A stretch of DNA of 64,000 nucleotides from JACVRW01 sp963739095 (GTDB lineage Bacteria > Actinomycetota > Thermoleophilia > Solirubrobacterales > Thermoleophilaceae), in the NCBI GenBank assembly GCA_963739095.1, contig CAVTZF010000021.1:124001-188000 (forward strand), given 5' to 3'. A program made the translations under genes and the position numbers. A model generated the notes under the pieces. That model made no database searches and was not told the origin of the DNA. It saw only the letters and a list, made by a program, of their open reading frames with translations. Of this stretch, positions 1 to 8,113 are shown one piece after another. Position 1 is the first letter of the stretch; each line of letters starts with the position of its first letter.

Positions 1-385
1 GCTTGGCATCCGGGTAGGGGAAGTCGAGACGCACCCACTGGTGCTCGTCCGTCGACGGGTAGCGATCGCTCATCAGCGCCATATAGGTGCCGACGCGGTT
101 GGTGAACCGCAGCAACTCCAGGTTCCAGTCGTACCACCAGCGCGGGTACTTCTCCCGAAAGAGGATCATCAGCAACGGCGGGAGGAACAGCAGGCCGGTA
201 CCGCCGATGACGATCATCGGGGCGTCGCCCCCGGCGTCCCAGTCGCCGCCACTCGAGTAGCCGCCGATGCTCGCCAGCACGATCGCTATCGGAATGACCG
301 TGAAGATCCGGAAGGCGGTGGCCAACCGGTTCAAGGGCCGCTCCGGATACTCCACCGAGAACCGAACGGGATGCTCATCGTTCAT
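1..385 (-). CDS. DUF4389 domain membrane protein (3' end outside window)
   Basis: This frame is open from an ATG at 385 to the window edge, giving the first 128 residues. AAAGGAGG lies at 390-397, just upstream of the ATG, and fixes the start. Two hydrophobic segments (about residues 25-43 and 57-76) precede the motif YPRWWYDWNLELLRF and a DRYPSTDE segment, which I know as typical of DUF4389 membrane proteins. Function of the family is unknown. The stop codon is not in the window. It reads in the same direction as the acyltransferase gene but lies beyond its stop, so the two could share a transcript. Confidence 0.8.
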   Translation of the reverse strand, partial: MNDEHPVRFSVEYPERPLNRLATAFRIFTVIPIAIVLASIGGYSSGGDWDAGGDAPMIVIGGTGLLFLPPLLMILFREKYPRWWYDWNLELLRFTNRVGTYMALMSDRYPSTDEHQWVRLDFPYPDAK

Positions 386-461
386 CTGGCCTCCTTTGCC
401 TCGCTCGTCGCGCATTTCACCACGCGCACGAGACAGGAAAGAGCTGGACCGACCTGGTGGC

Positions 462-1916
462 TCAGATCGCGAGGGCCTTTGAAGCGGGGGCGCGGCCACG
501 CCCGCGCGGCCGCGCCCCCGTCCTCGTCGCCACCCGGGGAAGGAGGAGCTCTCGCAGGGAGGCGTCGAGGCTTGCCGGCAGGTCGTCGACCTGCGGGAAG
601 GCTTCGGGATCCGCGTAGAGACCGAAGCTCAGCTTGTCGGTGTGGCTGAAGATGCCGATCGAGAGCGCGTGCCCCTCGGCGATGGGCACCACCGGGTGCG
701 ATTCGAGCAGCTCCGCACCGAGCATGTAGACGGGCGTGCGCGGTCCCGGGATGTTGGAGATCGTCAGGTTGTAGACGCGCGGATGAGCCACCGCCTTCGC
801 TGCGACGCTGCGCAGCGGATCGGGCAGCAGGCCGAGCGCGCCGAGCACCGCCTCCGCCCCGGCCGGCTTGCCGCCGCGCTTGAACGCGGCCGTCGCGGTG
901 TGGATGCGGGCGATCCGGCGCTGCGGGCTCCCCACGTCGAGCGGAAGATCGATGAAGGCGAACGAGATGCGATTGCCGAGCGAGCCGTCATCGCTCGCAT
1001 CGCGGACGTTCACCGGCACCATCGCCTTGAGCGGTCGTGGCGACTCGCCGCGCGCGAGCGCCAGCCGGCGCAGCGCGCCGGCGGACATCGCCAGGCAGAC
1101 GTCGTTGAGCGTCACGCCGAGACGGCGCTTCACGCTCAGCACGTCGTCGATCGGCACCGTGTAGCGCACCAGCCGCCGATGGGGGCCGATACGCGCGTTC
1201 AGCGCCGAAGAGGGCGCCGGCCGCAGCAGGTCCTCCCCTGTCGCGAGCGCCGCGCGCCGGAGTGTGCCGGCGAGCCGCGACGCGGCCGAGCGCGGCTCGC
1301 CTGCGAGGCGCACCGCCGAACGCGCGGCCCTCAGCGACTCGCCCGCGCCCGCGGCAATCGCCCCGGCGGCCAGACGAGCAGTCCCCGGTGCGGGTCTGGC
1401 ATGCCGGCGAACCGGCAGGCCCGGAGCGGCGTCGGGATCCGTGTCGAACAGGAGCAGCGCGACCTCGAGCGCCGACCTGCCGTCGACGAGTGCGTGGTGC
1501 ACACGCGCGACGATTCCGCAGCGCCCGCCCTGGAGCCGCGGGGCAAGCCTTATCTCCCAGAGCGGCCGGTCGCGCGGCAACGGCTCGGAGAGGACGCGGT
1601 CGCAGAGGAACGCGAAGCGGCGGTCGTCGAGCTCCGCATTCGGCAGGCCGAGCTCGAGCACGTGGCGCGACACGTCGAAGTCCGGATCGTCGACCCAGAA
1701 GGGCTCGCCCATCCCCGGGGGCGGGTAGGCCAGCCGCGTCCGGAACCGCGGGATCAGCTCGAGGCGCCCGTCGATGTGCCGCCGCAGGCGCGCGAGCGAC
1801 GGCCGCGGGCGGCCGGGCGCGACGCGAAAAGTCGCGCTCCACGCCACGTGCATGTGCGCGTTGGCGGTCTCCACTCGCAGGAACGAGCCGTCGAATGCGG
1901 ACAGGCGCTCGGCCAT
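462..1916 (-). CDS. Wax ester synthase/diacylglycerol acyltransferase (WS/DGAT)
   Basis: The 484-residue product matches the bifunctional WS/DGAT family, which joins acyl-CoA to diacylglycerol or fatty alcohol to make storage triacylglycerol or wax esters at the membrane. The catalytic HHALVDG motif (HHxxxDG) is at residues 140-146, PLWEIRL at about 118-124, and an NIPGP motif lies in the C-terminal half. The start was set at the ATG at 1916 because the family begins with a sequence like MAERLSAFDGSF; the frame stays open upstream to 2042 without family features. It lies 79 bases downstream of gamma-glutamyltransferase in the same direction. Length is normal for the family. Substrate preference cannot be read from the sequence. 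Confidence 0.9.
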   Translation of the reverse strand: MAERLSAFDGSFLRVETANAHMHVAWSATFRVAPGRPRPSLARLRRHIDGRLELIPRFRTRLAYPPPGMGEPFWVDDPDFDVSRHVLELGLPNAELDDRRFAFLCDRVLSEPLPRDRPLWEIRLAPRLQGGRCGIVARVHHALVDGRSALEVALLLFDTDPDAAPGLPVRRHARPAPGTARLAAGAIAAGAGESLRAARSAVRLAGEPRSAASRLAGTLRRAALATGEDLLRPAPSSALNARIGPHRRLVRYTVPIDDVLSVKRRLGVTLNDVCLAMSAGALRRLALARGESPRPLKAMVPVNVRDASDDGSLGNRISFAFIDLPLDVGSPQRRIARIHTATAAFKRGGKPAGAEAVLGALGLLPDPLRSVAAKAVAHPRVYNLTISNIPGPRTPVYMLGAELLESHPVVPIAEGHALSIGIFSHTDKLSFGLYADPEAFPQVDDLPASLDASLRELLLPRVATRTGARPRGRGRAPASKALAI

Positions 1917-1995
1917 CCATCCAGGATGGGGAATGCGGGCGCGAACCTCATTCGACAGCTGTCCGAGATTTGCGCCGGGCGTTTGGACGCCCGGT

Positions 1996-3522
1996 CTAGC
2001 CGACCGTCTCGGCAGCCCCACCGCGGCGCGGGTCGCCGCCACCGGTCAGCGCTCCCGTCTCGGGGTTGCGGGCAACCGCCTGGACGCCGCCGAAGAAGAG
2101 GTTCTGCTCGGTCCAGCGGCGCACGCGCCAGCCGCCCGCCTCGAGGCGGTCGAGCGACCCGGTCGCCACGCCCGGCTCGGCGTCGATCTCGCGCCCCTCG
2201 ACGTGCAGGCGTGGGCTCGACACCGCCTCCTGCGCAGGCAGGCCGTGGTCGATCACGCCGATGATCGTCTGGAGGATCGCCGAGCGGATCCGGTTCGAGC
2301 CGGCGCTGCCGAGGGCCATCTCGGGCCGGTCGTCCGCGGACAGCACGACGGTCGGGGCCATCATGCTCGGCACGCGAGCGCCCGGCTGGTGGCGGTGGAA
2401 GCCGAGCGGATTGAGGTCCTGCTCGCCGAGCATGTTGTTGAGGTGCATGCCGGTCCCGGGCACGACGACGCCCGAGCAGGAGCCGTTCGAGCAGGTCACC
2501 GAGGCGCAGCCGCCCTCGGCGTCCATGACCGAGATGTGGGTGGTGTTTCCCAACCGCGAGCGCACCTCGATCGCCACCGAGTCGAGCGCCTCCTTCGCCA
2601 GGAACTGCTCGAGATACCCCTCGGTGGCGAGCCCCTCCTGGAAGTCCTCGTCGCGGGCGCGGTTGGTGGACGCGATCACCTCGGCGATCACGTCTGCGTC
2701 GGTCGGCCGTTCGAGGCGCTCGAGGATCCCGAGCGCGTCCGCGATCAGGATGCCGCCCGACGACGGCGGCGGGTTCGTGAGCACCTCGCGCCCGCGGTAG
2801 CCGACGCGCGCGGGCGGGCGCTCGATCACCTCATAGGAGGCGAGGTCCGTGCGCGTCAACAACCCGCCGCGCTCGAGCACCCAGTCGCTCGCCGCGGCGG
2901 CGACGTCGCCCGTGTAGAGGAAGCCGGGGCCCTCGGCCCCGAGGCGCTCGAGCAGCTGGCCGAGCTCGGGAAGCCGGATCGTGTCCCCCTCGCGCAGCAG
3001 GGTCCCGCGCGGCGCGTAGAGCGCCGCGCACTCGGGCGTCGAGCGCAGGATCGGCTCCAGCACGGTGAACAGGAAGGCCTGCATCCGCACCACGTCGACG
3101 CCCTCGCGGGCGGCGCGCGCGGGCGCCGCGGTCAGATCGGCCAGCCGCGCCGTGCCGAAGCGCTCGAGCGCCTCGGCGAGCCCCAGTGTCGTGCCGTACG
3201 CGCCACACGACGAGGGGCCGACGTTGAAGCGCTGGATCGCATCCTCCGCGAAGCGGACGTCGATCGGCAGCAGTGCCGCCGGCTCGCGTTCGTCGATGCC
3301 CTTCCCGGGCGCCGCGACGAAGAAGTCGAGCAGGTGCGATCCGCCCTCGGGGACGTGCACGAGCATGAAGCCGCCCGCGCCCGGGCCGGTGAGCGGCGAC
3401 TCGGCCACGAATGACATCAGCACGCAGGCGACCGCCGCGTCGACGGCGTTGCCGCCGGCACTCAGCACATCCGCTCCTGTTCGCGCCGTCAGCGGATGGC
3501 CGGCAGCGACGACCCCTCTCAT
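1996..3522 (-). CDS. ggt: Gamma-glutamyltransferase
   Basis: The 508-residue protein belongs to the N-terminal nucleophile hydrolase family that cleaves or transfers the gamma-glutamyl group of glutathione and related thiols. The proenzyme autocleavage and nucleophile site is visible as NTTHISV, with the expected nucleophile at Thr327, and the N terminus has the usual GHPLT and GGNAVDAA segments. No signal peptide is seen, since the sequence begins directly with MRGVVAAGHPL, so the enzyme is probably cytoplasmic, or the start has been missed upstream. GGPGSCSG-type residues around the substrate pocket read NGSCSGVVVPGTGM. In this lineage the substrate may be a gamma-glutamyl compound other than glutathione; that is inference. 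Confidence 0.9.
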   Translation of the reverse strand: MRGVVAAGHPLTARTGADVLSAGGNAVDAAVACVLMSFVAESPLTGPGAGGFMLVHVPEGGSHLLDFFVAAPGKGIDEREPAALLPIDVRFAEDAIQRFNVGPSSCGAYGTTLGLAEALERFGTARLADLTAAPARAAREGVDVVRMQAFLFTVLEPILRSTPECAALYAPRGTLLREGDTIRLPELGQLLERLGAEGPGFLYTGDVAAAASDWVLERGGLLTRTDLASYEVIERPPARVGYRGREVLTNPPPSSGGILIADALGILERLERPTDADVIAEVIASTNRARDEDFQEGLATEGYLEQFLAKEALDSVAIEVRSRLGNTTHISVMDAEGGCASVTCSNGSCSGVVVPGTGMHLNNMLGEQDLNPLGFHRHQPGARVPSMMAPTVVLSADDRPEMALGSAGSNRIRSAILQTIIGVIDHGLPAQEAVSSPRLHVEGREIDAEPGVATGSLDRLEAGGWRVRRWTEQNLFFGGVQAVARNPETGALTGGGDPRRGGAAETVG

Positions 3523-3572
3523 CTTGGCGCGAGCCTAGCGCTGCCGCGTGGTCGGCAGCCCGGGCTCGGGTG

Positions 3573-5102
3573 CTAGCCGCGCGGGATGAACTCGGGAACG
3601 TCGATGTCGCTGAGCGTGCCGGCGCTCTGGCGGTCGCGGGTGCGGCGCACGCGCGGCTCGGCGTCGGCGGGGATCGAGTGGTCGCGCCGCGGCGCGCGCG
3701 GCAGCGGGCGGTCCCCGTAGCCGGTCGCGACGACGGTCACCCACACCTGGTCCTCGACCTTCTCGTCGACCATCGCGCCGAAGATGATGTTCGCCTCCGG
3801 GTGGGCAGCCTCGGCGACCGCCTTGGCCGCCTCGTTGACCTCCCACAGGGACAGGTCGCGGCCGCCGGTCACCGAGAGCAGGATCGAACGCGCTCCCTCG
3901 AGCGAGGTCTCGAGCAGCGGAGACTCGATCGCGTGCTCGACGGCGTCCATCCCGCGGCGGTCGCCGGTTCCCATGCCGATCCCGAGCAGCGCCTGACCCG
4001 CTCCCGACATGATCGTGCGGACGTCGGCGAAGTCGAGGTTGATGAGCCCCGGCAGCGTGATCAGGTCGGAGATGCCCTGCACGCCCTGGCGCAGCACGTC
4101 GTCGGCGACGCGGAAGGCCTCGACCATCGAGGTCGACTTGTCGAGCACCGACAGGAGCCGCGAGTTCGGGATCACGATCAGCGTGTCCACCTCGCGCGCG
4201 AGCTCCTCGACACCCTGGTCTGCCTGCTCGCCGCGACGCGCGCCCTCGAACGAGAACGGCTTCGTCACGATGCCGACGGTCAGCGCACCGATCTCGCGCG
4301 AGATGCGCGCGACGATCGGCGCCGCGCCGGTACCCGTGCCACCGCCTGAGCCGGCCGTGATGAAGACCATGTCGGAGCCCTTGAGGTAGCCCTTGAGCTC
4401 GTCGTAGGACTCGAGCGCCGCGGCCTGGCCGAGCTCCGGGTTCGAGCCGGAGCCGAGGCCGCGCGTGAGGTCGCTTCCGATATGCACGCGCGTGTGCGCA
4501 GCGGAGCCCTCGAGCGACTGCATGTCGGTGTTGATCGCGATGAACTCGACGCCCTCGACCTCGGCCTCGATCATGCGGTTGACGGCGTTGACGCCGGCGC
4601 CGCCGACGCCCACGACCCTCAGCATGGGCTCCGTGACGCCGCCGGACATCGAGCGGATCATCGGTTCGGGCTCGGGGTCGCCCCCGGCCGGCTCGCGCTG
4701 CTCCGGCGCGTGCTCGAGGATGTTCTCCGGGATGTCCGAGGAGAACACCGAGCGCAGGCGGTCCTCCGGGCTCGGCACGCCCTCGTAGCGGCTCCAGCGC
4801 TGCTCGCGCTCCTGGCGGCGCGCGTCGCGCTCCTCGGCGCGGCGGGCGGCCTCGGTCAAGCGCTCTGCCTGGGACCGCCGCTGCGGGAGCTCTTGCTTGA
4901 GATCAGGCTGCTCCTGCCCCTGCGGCTCCGGCACGTGGCGCGTCGTCTGCGGCGCGGGGCCGTCCTTGGGCAGCGGGCGGCCGGCCTTCGGCTCCTGCTC
5001 GGGCTTGCGGTTCTCGGCACCCTCCGGGGCGTCGTCCTCCGTCTTGCGGAAGAGCTGCGCCAGGGGGCCCTCGCGCATGCTCGCCCTGTTACCGCTTGCC
5101 AT
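3573..5102 (-). CDS. ftsZ: Cell division protein FtsZ with long N-terminal extension
   Basis: The tubulin-like GTPase that forms the division ring. The core shows the GTP-binding signature AGSGGGTGTGAAP, NTD near the N terminus, and the T7 loop NLDFADV; the protein ends in DIDVPEFIPRG, which resembles the conserved tail that binds FtsA or SepF. All hallmark residues are present, so it should be active. The unusual part is about 155 residues ahead of the core, rich in Pro, Glu, Arg and Gln with a charged helical stretch, while the usual disordered C-terminal linker is only about 35 residues. The ATG at 5102 is preceded 8 bases upstream by GGAGGAGGT (5111-5119), so the start, and the extension, are well supported. 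It overlaps the end of parA by 14 bases. Confidence 0.93.
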   Translation of the reverse strand: MASGNRASMREGPLAQLFRKTEDDAPEGAENRKPEQEPKAGRPLPKDGPAPQTTRHVPEPQGQEQPDLKQELPQRRSQAERLTEAARRAEERDARRQEREQRWSRYEGVPSPEDRLRSVFSSDIPENILEHAPEQREPAGGDPEPEPMIRSMSGGVTEPMLRVVGVGGAGVNAVNRMIEAEVEGVEFIAINTDMQSLEGSAAHTRVHIGSDLTRGLGSGSNPELGQAAALESYDELKGYLKGSDMVFITAGSGGGTGTGAAPIVARISREIGALTVGIVTKPFSFEGARRGEQADQGVEELAREVDTLIVIPNSRLLSVLDKSTSMVEAFRVADDVLRQGVQGISDLITLPGLINLDFADVRTIMSGAGQALLGIGMGTGDRRGMDAVEHAIESPLLETSLEGARSILLSVTGGRDLSLWEVNEAAKAVAEAAHPEANIIFGAMVDEKVEDQVWVTVVATGYGDRPLPRAPRRDHSIPADAEPRVRRTRDRQSAGTLSDIDVPEFIPRG

Positions 5103-5856
5103 TCGCAAGGACCTCCTCCGCTAGCTGGCGGTAGGCGTAGGCCGCCTTCCCGTCCGGGTCGTACTTCAGCACCGACATGCCCTTGACCGGCGCCTCTGCG
5201 AACCGCACGGTCTTGTTGATTCGTGATGCGAATACCCGGTCCCCGAAGTTCTCCTCCAGGATCTCGATCGCCTCCTTCGCGTGGACGGTCCGATTGTCCA
5301 CGAGCGTGGGCAGGATGCCCTCGATCTCGATGTCCGGGTTGAGCTCGTCGCGCACCATCGACAGCGTGTTCTGGAGCTGGATCAGCCCGCGCATGGACAG
5401 ATACTCGCATTGCACGGGGACGATCACCTTGTCCGAGGCGGTCAGCGCGTTGATCGTGAGCAGCCCGAGGCTGGGCGGCGTGTCGATGAAGATGAAGTCG
5501 TAGTCCTCGAGGATGGGCGCCAGCGCCTTCTTCAGGGCGCGCTCGCGGCCGATCATCGTGGACATCGCGATCTCCGCGCCGGCCAGGTCGATCGACGCGC
5601 ACGCGACGTCGACCTCGCGCTTGCGGATCACCTCACGGATCGAGAGCTGGTGGACGAGCACGTCGTACATCGACGCCTCGAGCGAATCGGGGTCGATCCC
5701 CTGGCTCATCGTGAGGTTGCCCTGCGGGTCCAGGTCGACGCAGAGCACGCGGTGGCCTCGCTCGACGAACGCCGCGGCGAGGTTGAGGGTGGTGGTCGTC
5801 TTCGCGACGCCGCCCTTCTGGTTGGTGAAGGCGATGACCTTGGCCTTGGGCGTCAT
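5089..5856 (-). CDS. ParA/Soj family ATPase
   Basis: A 255-residue deviant Walker A ATPase with QKGGVAKTT near residues 13-21, carrying the signature lysine, then DLDPQGN and DTPPSLG motifs. Such proteins form ATP-dependent dimers on DNA or membrane and position chromosomes, plasmids or other cargo. No parB gene lies beside it. Instead its last codons overlap the ribosome binding site and start of ftsZ, so the two are translationally coupled. This arrangement could reflect a MinD-like or cargo-positioning role in placing the division ring, but sequence alone fits the ParA/Soj branch better than MinD. Divergent promoters for this gene and the ArsA-like pair must lie in 5857-5909. Confidence 0.9.
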   Translation of the reverse strand: MTPKAKVIAFTNQKGGVAKTTTTLNLAAAFVERGHRVLCVDLDPQGNLTMSQGIDPDSLEASMYDVLVHQLSIREVIRKREVDVACASIDLAGAEIAMSTMIGRERALKKALAPILEDYDFIFIDTPPSLGLLTINALTASDKVIVPVQCEYLSMRGLIQLQNTLSMVRDELNPDIEIEGILPTLVDNRTVHAKEAIEILEENFGDRVFASRINKTVRFAEAPVKGMSVLKYDPDGKAAYAYRQLAEEVLANGKR

Positions 5857-5909
5857 TACGAGAGCCGTATTCGCACGGTCTGAACGGAATCCTTCACCCT
5901 TGTCGTCCG

Positions 5910-6836
5910 GTGGCTGCGCTACTGGACAAGCGACTCGTGCTCGTGACCGGCAAGGGCGGCGTCGGCAAGACGACCGTCGCAGCCGCGCTCGGGCTCGCTG
6001 CCGCGCGCGCCGGGAAGCGCACGGTGGTGTGCGAGGTGGCCGAGCAGGAGCGGCTCGCAGCCATGTTCGGGGCGAGCGACATCGGGCACTCAGAGCTCGA
6101 GCTCGCCCCCGGGCTGTTCGCCGTGTCCGTCGACCCGGAGCGGGCGAAGGCGGAGTGGCTCGGCTACCAGCTGCGCTCGTCGACGCTTGCGGGCGTGCTC
6201 GGCGGCAACCGCGTGTTCCAGTACCTGACGGCCGCGGCGCCGGGACTGACCGAGCTCGTCACGATCGGCAAGGTCTGGGACCTCGCGCAGCTCGAGCGGC
6301 GCACCGGCGGCTCGGTCTTCGACCTGGCCATCGTCGACGCGCCCGCCACGGGCCACGCACTTGCGATCCTGCGCGCGCCGCAAACGTTCGCGGCTATTGC
6401 AAGGGCGGGGCCGGTCGCTCGCCAGGCGGAGCGGATCGACGCCTTCCTGCACGACAGCGCCGCCACCGGCGTGCTCGTGACCGCCCTGCCGGAGGAGATG
6501 CCCGTCAACGAGACCGTCGACTTCGAGCGCGCCCTGCGCGACGACCTTGGGATGGACGTCGACGCGATCGTGGTGAACGCGCTACACCCGGCGCGCTTCA
6601 GCGCCGCCGAGGCGCGCACGCTCGAGTCGCTCGACCGCCGCGGCGGGCCCGCCGCCCGCGCAGCGCTGCGCGCCGCGCTCTCGGAACACGCACGGGCACG
6701 GGCCGAGCGCGCTCAGCTGCGCCGCCTGCGGCGCGCCGTCAGGGCGCCGGTCTCGACGCTCCCGCGGATCTTCGAGCCCGAGCTCGGCCGCGACGAGCTC
6801 GAGCAGCTGTCGGCCGAGTTGGAGCGCAGGCTGTGA
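5910..6836 (+). CDS. ArsA-like/Get3-like ATPase, first of pair
   Basis: A 308-residue P-loop ATPase of the ArsA/Get3 branch, read from a GTG at 5910. The loop TGKGGVGKTT (about residues 14-23) keeps the intradimer signature lysine. No ars genes are nearby, so arsenite export is unlikely. Actinobacteria commonly encode two such proteins in tandem; the mycobacterial pair Rv3679/Rv3680 is the best-known example. The stop overlaps the start of the second ATPase by 4 bases (GTGA), which suggests a heteromeric complex made in equal amounts. The C-terminal third is Arg- and Ala-rich and less conserved. Confidence 0.82.
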   Translation: MAALLDKRLVLVTGKGGVGKTTVAAALGLAAARAGKRTVVCEVAEQERLAAMFGASDIGHSELELAPGLFAVSVDPERAKAEWLGYQLRSSTLAGVLGGNRVFQYLTAAAPGLTELVTIGKVWDLAQLERRTGGSVFDLAIVDAPATGHALAILRAPQTFAAIARAGPVARQAERIDAFLHDSAATGVLVTALPEEMPVNETVDFERALRDDLGMDVDAIVVNALHPARFSAAEARTLESLDRRGGPAARAALRAALSEHARARAERAQLRRLRRAVRAPVSTLPRIFEPELGRDELEQLSAELERRL

Positions 6837-7894
6837 TCGAGAACTGGCTCGAGCGCAAGGAGGTCTGCATCTGCTGCGGCTCGGGCGGGGTCGGCAAGAC
6901 GACCGCGTCGGCCGCGATCGCGCTCGGCATGGCGGCACGCGGCAAGAAGGTCGCGGTGCTGACCATCGACCCCGCCAAGCGGCTCGCCAACTCGCTCGGG
7001 CTCGACGAGCTGGGCAACGAGGAGCGGCTCGTCGACGCCGACGTGTCCGGCGAGCTGTGGGCGATGATGCTCGACCCCAAGCGCACCTTCGACGACATCA
7101 TCGAGTGGCACGCCCCGGACGAGCGCACACGCGACGCCGTTCTCTCGAACCGGATCTATCAGGAGCTCTCGAATGCCGTGGCCGGCTCGCAGGAGTACAT
7201 GGCGATGGAGAAGCTCTACGAGCTCCACCAGGAGGGGCGCTACGACCTGCTCGTGCTGGACACCCCGCCCACGCGGAACGCGCTCGACTTCATCGACGCG
7301 CCCAAGCGGCTCGCGGACTTCATCGACTCACGCTCGCTGCAGTTCTTCACGGCGCCGGGCATCTTCGGCCTGAAGGTCCTGGGACGCGGCAGCGGGCTCG
7401 TGTCCTCGGCCCTCCGGCGCGCCACCGGGATCGACCTGCTCGAGGACCTGTCGGCGTTCTTCTCGAGCTTCGGCTCGATGACCGAGGGCTTTCGCGAGCG
7501 CGCCGGGCACGTCAACGAGCTGCTCGCCGACAGCCGCACCGCCTTCGTGCTCGTGACCTCACCGCGCGCGGATGCGATCGAGGAGGCGCGCTGGTTCCAC
7601 CACCGCCTGATGGACGCCGGGCTCCCATTCGCCGGCGCGGTCGCCAACCGCGTGCGCGCCGAGCCACCGGCCGGCGACCCGGCGCCCGAGCTTGGCGAGC
7701 TGCTCGACCCCGCGCTCACACGCAAGGTTCTGCGGACCTGGGACGAGGAGCGTCAGCTGGCGGCGCGCGACCGCGAGAACCTGGCGACCCTGAAGCGCCG
7801 CCTGGGGCGCAGGCCGATCATCGAGGTGCCGTACATCGACGACGACGTCCACGACCTCGAGGGCCTGCGGAGGATGGACGAGTTCTTGTTCTGA
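6833..7894 (+). CDS. ArsA-like/Get3-like ATPase, second of pair
   Basis: A 353-residue ArsA-like ATPase starting at a GTG inside the stop of the preceding gene. Its P-loop reads CGSGGVGKTT, so the position of the signature lysine is a serine; the general Walker lysine remains. Other motifs are TIDPAKRLANSLG and LDTPPTRNALDF, the latter being the switch region. The long middle part with FFSSFGSMTEGF is typical of the actinobacterial homologue. With its partner it probably forms a complex in which only one subunit supplies the trans-acting lysine. Cellular role is not known from the sequence; chaperoning of membrane proteins by analogy with Get3 is only a hypothesis. Confidence 0.85.
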   Translation: MIENWLERKEVCICCGSGGVGKTTASAAIALGMAARGKKVAVLTIDPAKRLANSLGLDELGNEERLVDADVSGELWAMMLDPKRTFDDIIEWHAPDERTRDAVLSNRIYQELSNAVAGSQEYMAMEKLYELHQEGRYDLLVLDTPPTRNALDFIDAPKRLADFIDSRSLQFFTAPGIFGLKVLGRGSGLVSSALRRATGIDLLEDLSAFFSSFGSMTEGFRERAGHVNELLADSRTAFVLVTSPRADAIEEARWFHHRLMDAGLPFAGAVANRVRAEPPAGDPAPELGELLDPALTRKVLRTWDEERQLAARDRENLATLKRRLGRRPIIEVPYIDDDVHDLEGLRRMDEFLF

Positions 7895-7946
7895 TTCCGA
7901 AAGACGGCTAAGAGGGGGGACTGGGCTCAACTCGCCTGCTTGGGCC

Positions 7947-7993
7947 CACGATGCCGGATTGATAGCCGCAGAGACGACTAATCCGGCAACGTG
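7947..7993. repeat. Inverted pair of a dispersed 14-bp motif
   Basis: CACGATGCCGGATT at 7947-7960 faces AATCCGGCAACGTG at 7980-7993, that is, the same motif CACGTTGCCGGATT in opposite orientation with one mismatch and a 19-base spacer. The inner 9 bases are a perfect inverted repeat. The same motif, perfect, occurs at 57774-57787 and 58699-58712 on either side of the DUF559 pseudogene. The 219-base gap holding it separates the ArsA-like pair from a convergent gene; it could act as a transcription terminator or be the remnant of a mobile or regulatory element. Confidence 0.6.
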
Positions 7994-8113
7994 CCACCCA
8001 CCGTGGCGGGTTGATGTCGTCTGGCGACACGCACTTGCCACAGTGCCGGCGAAGCCGCGGCCAGCGGACCACAGCCCCCTTCCCCAGCCTGTCGTTCGGA
8101 CCTCAGCCGCGAG

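Noticed and set aside
642..2264. Plus-strand frame of 540 codons opposite the acyltransferase gene
   Set aside because: It has Arg/Ala-rich composition without motifs and is an opposite-strand shadow typical of high-GC DNA; the minus-strand gene has full family motifs.
1774..3414. Plus-strand frame of 546 codons opposite gamma-glutamyltransferase
   Set aside because: No recognisable domain, and the minus strand holds a complete enzyme with its nucleophile motif.
3573..5102. FtsZ-like rather than genuine FtsZ
   Set aside because: All GTP-binding and T7 loop motifs and the C-terminal tail are kept, so it is scored as FtsZ despite its extension.
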